A stretch of 64,000 nt of DNA, taken from NCBI GenBank assembly GCA_017503735.1, contig JAFVSN010000004.1:1-64000 (forward strand), given 5' to 3'. The DNA is from Lachnospiraceae bacterium. GTDB lineage: Bacteria > Bacillota > Clostridia > Lachnospirales > Lachnospiraceae. Position numbers and translations under genes: made by a program. The notes beneath the pieces were generated by a model. The model was not told the DNA's origin and did no database searches. It was given only the letters and a program-made list of their open reading frames with translations. Of this stretch, positions 62,655 to 64,000 are shown piece after piece (positions within the stretch are counted from its first letter, which is position 1; each line of letters starts with the position of its first letter).

Positions 62655-62682
62655 TCTGCTTCGCAAAGCAAGTATGGTGATA

Positions 62683-64000
62683 TTATAAGGTAAATCTGTT
62701 TACAATCTCGTCCAGACTGTCTGCCATGTTCTTGTTCTCTTCGGACTGCTTCTGGATTTCCAGTGCAATATTGGCGGTGCTCTCGCTCTTCTCCACAATC
62801 ACTCCGATTGCAGTCTTATTTCCGTGGGAGATATCCTGTACATTCTCGATATTTCCGGAAATCTGCTTAATGGACTGCTCCAGATTCTCCATAAAGCTGT
62901 TCAGTTCTTCAATGTCTCTCTTGATTGCCTCTACGGAAACACTATATTCATTGGACTTATCCGCAAACACCTCGAAGTTTGCCAAAACATCCTTTTCCAT
63001 AAACTGCATAATCGTCTGTACACATTCGTTTACGGCATGAATACTCTGATTTGAGGAATCACACAGCTTCTGGATACTGGATGCTGTATCCTCGGAGGTT
63101 TCTGCAAGCTTTCCGATTTCCTCCGCAACTACCGCAAAGCCACGTCCCGCTTCACCGGCTCTTGCCGCCTCAATGGATGCATTGATGGACAAGAGATTCG
63201 TCTGACTTGCAATATCCAAAATACTGGATGCCATGACATTAATTTCAGAAAGATTATTGAGACTCTCCAATGCTTCCTTAACAGATTCCTTGGTCTCCTC
63301 AAGACGCTGCTTGCTGGCAAGGAAGGTAGTATCCGCCATATCCCTCATCTGCATTGCACCCGCCAGAATAACATCACTGGCATCGGAGCTGTTTTTCAAA
63401 TTACCGGATACACCATTAATCGCATTATGAATTCCCGTAATCTCTTCATTCACCTTCTCAATTGCTTCATTTACATTTTCAAGACTTGCGGAAAGTTCTT
63501 CTGTTGTGGAGATATTATCCGTTACACAATCAACCAGATAGGTGGAAGAATCCTGCAAGGTATATACCTTGTCATTCAACTGTACACAACAATCCTTCAA
63601 GGTTGAAACGATACCGCGGAGAGAGGATATTACAATACCGGATGCCTTTGCGATTCCACCAAGGTCGTCATTACGCTTAATATACTTCTTTACTTCTTCA
63701 TCATCACTGATATCACATTCCGCAATATGTAACAACGTTCTTCCGATCGGGCTTAACGGCTTCATACATACCGTAATCGTAATATAGGTTACAAAAAGCA
63801 ATACAAGCAATGCCACTACACAAAGAATCAACAAGGTCTGCTTTGTCTGATCTGCGGAAGCAAATATCTCATCCGCATTATCCGCCAACAGGAAAATCCA
63901 GTCTCTGTCTGCGATATAGTGATAGGTTGCAAGACTTTCCGTTCCTGTTTCATCCGTATACTCCAAAGAATCCGTATAGGCACCGGCAGCTCCCTTTTCC
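62683..64000 (-). CDS. Methyl-accepting chemotaxis protein, 5' end beyond the window
   Basis: The frame stays open to the window edge, so the start is missing. The visible 438 codons hold the end of a Cache-like sensor ([18 protein letters not shown]), one span ([20 protein letters not shown]), a HAMP-like linker, and the signalling helices with the conserved tip [20 protein letters not shown] followed by [19 protein letters not shown]. It passes a ligand signal to CheA, controlling swimming or, in some Clostridia, other outputs. It converges on nothing; the rpsL operon follows on the same strand beyond its terminator. Confidence 0.93.
   Translation of the reverse strand, partial: EKGAAGAYTDSLEYTDETGTESLATYHYIADRDWIFLLADNADEIFASADQTKQTLLILCVVALLVLLFVTYITITVCMKPLSPIGRTLLHIAECDISDDEEVKKYIKRNDDLGGIAKASGIVISSLRGIVSTLKDCCVQLNDKVYTLQDSSTYLVDCVTDNISTTEELSASLENVNEAIEKVNEEITGIHNAINGVSGNLKNSSDASDVILAGAMQMRDMADTTFLASKQRLEETKESVKEALESLNNLSEINVMASSILDIASQTNLLSINASIEAARAGEAGRGFAVVAEEIGKLAETSEDTASSIQKLCDSSNQSIHAVNECVQTIMQFMEKDVLANFEVFADKSNEYSVSVEAIKRDIEELNSFMENLEQSIKQISGNIENVQDISHGNKTAIGVIVEKSESTANIALEIQKQSEENKNMADSLDEIVNRFTL

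Overview
This window looks like chromosomal DNA of a gut- or rumen-type Lachnospiraceae bacterium (Clostridia, Bacillota). The reasons are two T-box-controlled aminoacyl-tRNA synthetase genes, a rpsL-rpsG-fusA-tuf translation operon, intracellular plant-glycan enzymes (GH27, GH13, GH26, GH10, GH2 and a cellobiose/mannobiose 2-epimerase), a GPH sugar transporter, and strong TTGACA/TATAAT promoters with AGGAGG-type ribosome binding sites. The species cannot be named from the sequence alone.

Layout. (1) 1-3.87 kb is an AT-richer mobile-element relic. It holds a frameshifted ORF end, nested inverted repeats, a four-gene cassette (ABC ATPase, ABC permease, small acidic protein, small secreted protein with a toxin-37-like HGG motif), a broken XRE regulator and a scrap of a large serine recombinase that ends exactly at the 3' end of a HAD hydrolase gene. 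(2) 3.87-10 kb: HAD hydrolase, aminoglycoside-phosphotransferase-like protein, a PLC-like protein, and a BlaI/BlaR1-type repressor-sensor pair behind two operators. (3) 10.1-22.5 kb: a PurF-like protein lacking the nucleophile Cys, a subtilisin, a threonine aldolase, GH27 alpha-galactosidase, an AraC regulator, an FtsX-type ABC transporter with its two-component system, and a NUDIX protein. (4) 22.5-33.5 kb: thrS with T-box and a very long palindrome, a PocR/EAL signalling pair, an SPFH/ribbon-helix-helix pair, NUDIX, a second long palindrome, tyrS with T-box, and a lipoprotein HtrA-like protease with collagen-like repeats. (5) 33.6-44.7 kb: hybrid histidine kinase, GH13, epimerase-GH26 mannan operon, a sugar-sensing diguanylate cyclase upstream of a two-CBM GH10 xylanase, and a flavin reductase. 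(6) 44.7-53.9 kb: UDP-sugar pyrophosphorylase and LicD, a Cys/Gly-rich duplicated membrane miniprotein, an amino-acid ABC importer, a MerR-methyltransferase fusion with a 19-bp-spacer promoter, a NUDIX protein, a hexapeptide acetyltransferase and a GPH transporter. (7) 54-57.6 kb: GH2 beta-galactosidase-like enzyme divergent from an AraC activator. (8) 57.8-64 kb: tuf, fusA, rpsG, rpsL and a chemoreceptor cut by the window edge.

How the genes fit together. The sugar enzymes mostly lack signal peptides, so the picture is import of oligosaccharides followed by cytoplasmic hydrolysis or epimerisation, with local regulators (AraC proteins, a LacI-like-domain diguanylate cyclase). Cyclic-di-GMP turnover appears twice, once as a synthase beside a xylanase and once as a phosphodiesterase beside a PocR sensor. 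The least ordinary parts are the toxin-like secretion cassette in the relic island, the two long palindromes beside synthetase genes, the co-transcribed sugar sensor/diguanylate cyclase with GH10, and the duplicated Cys-rich miniprotein.
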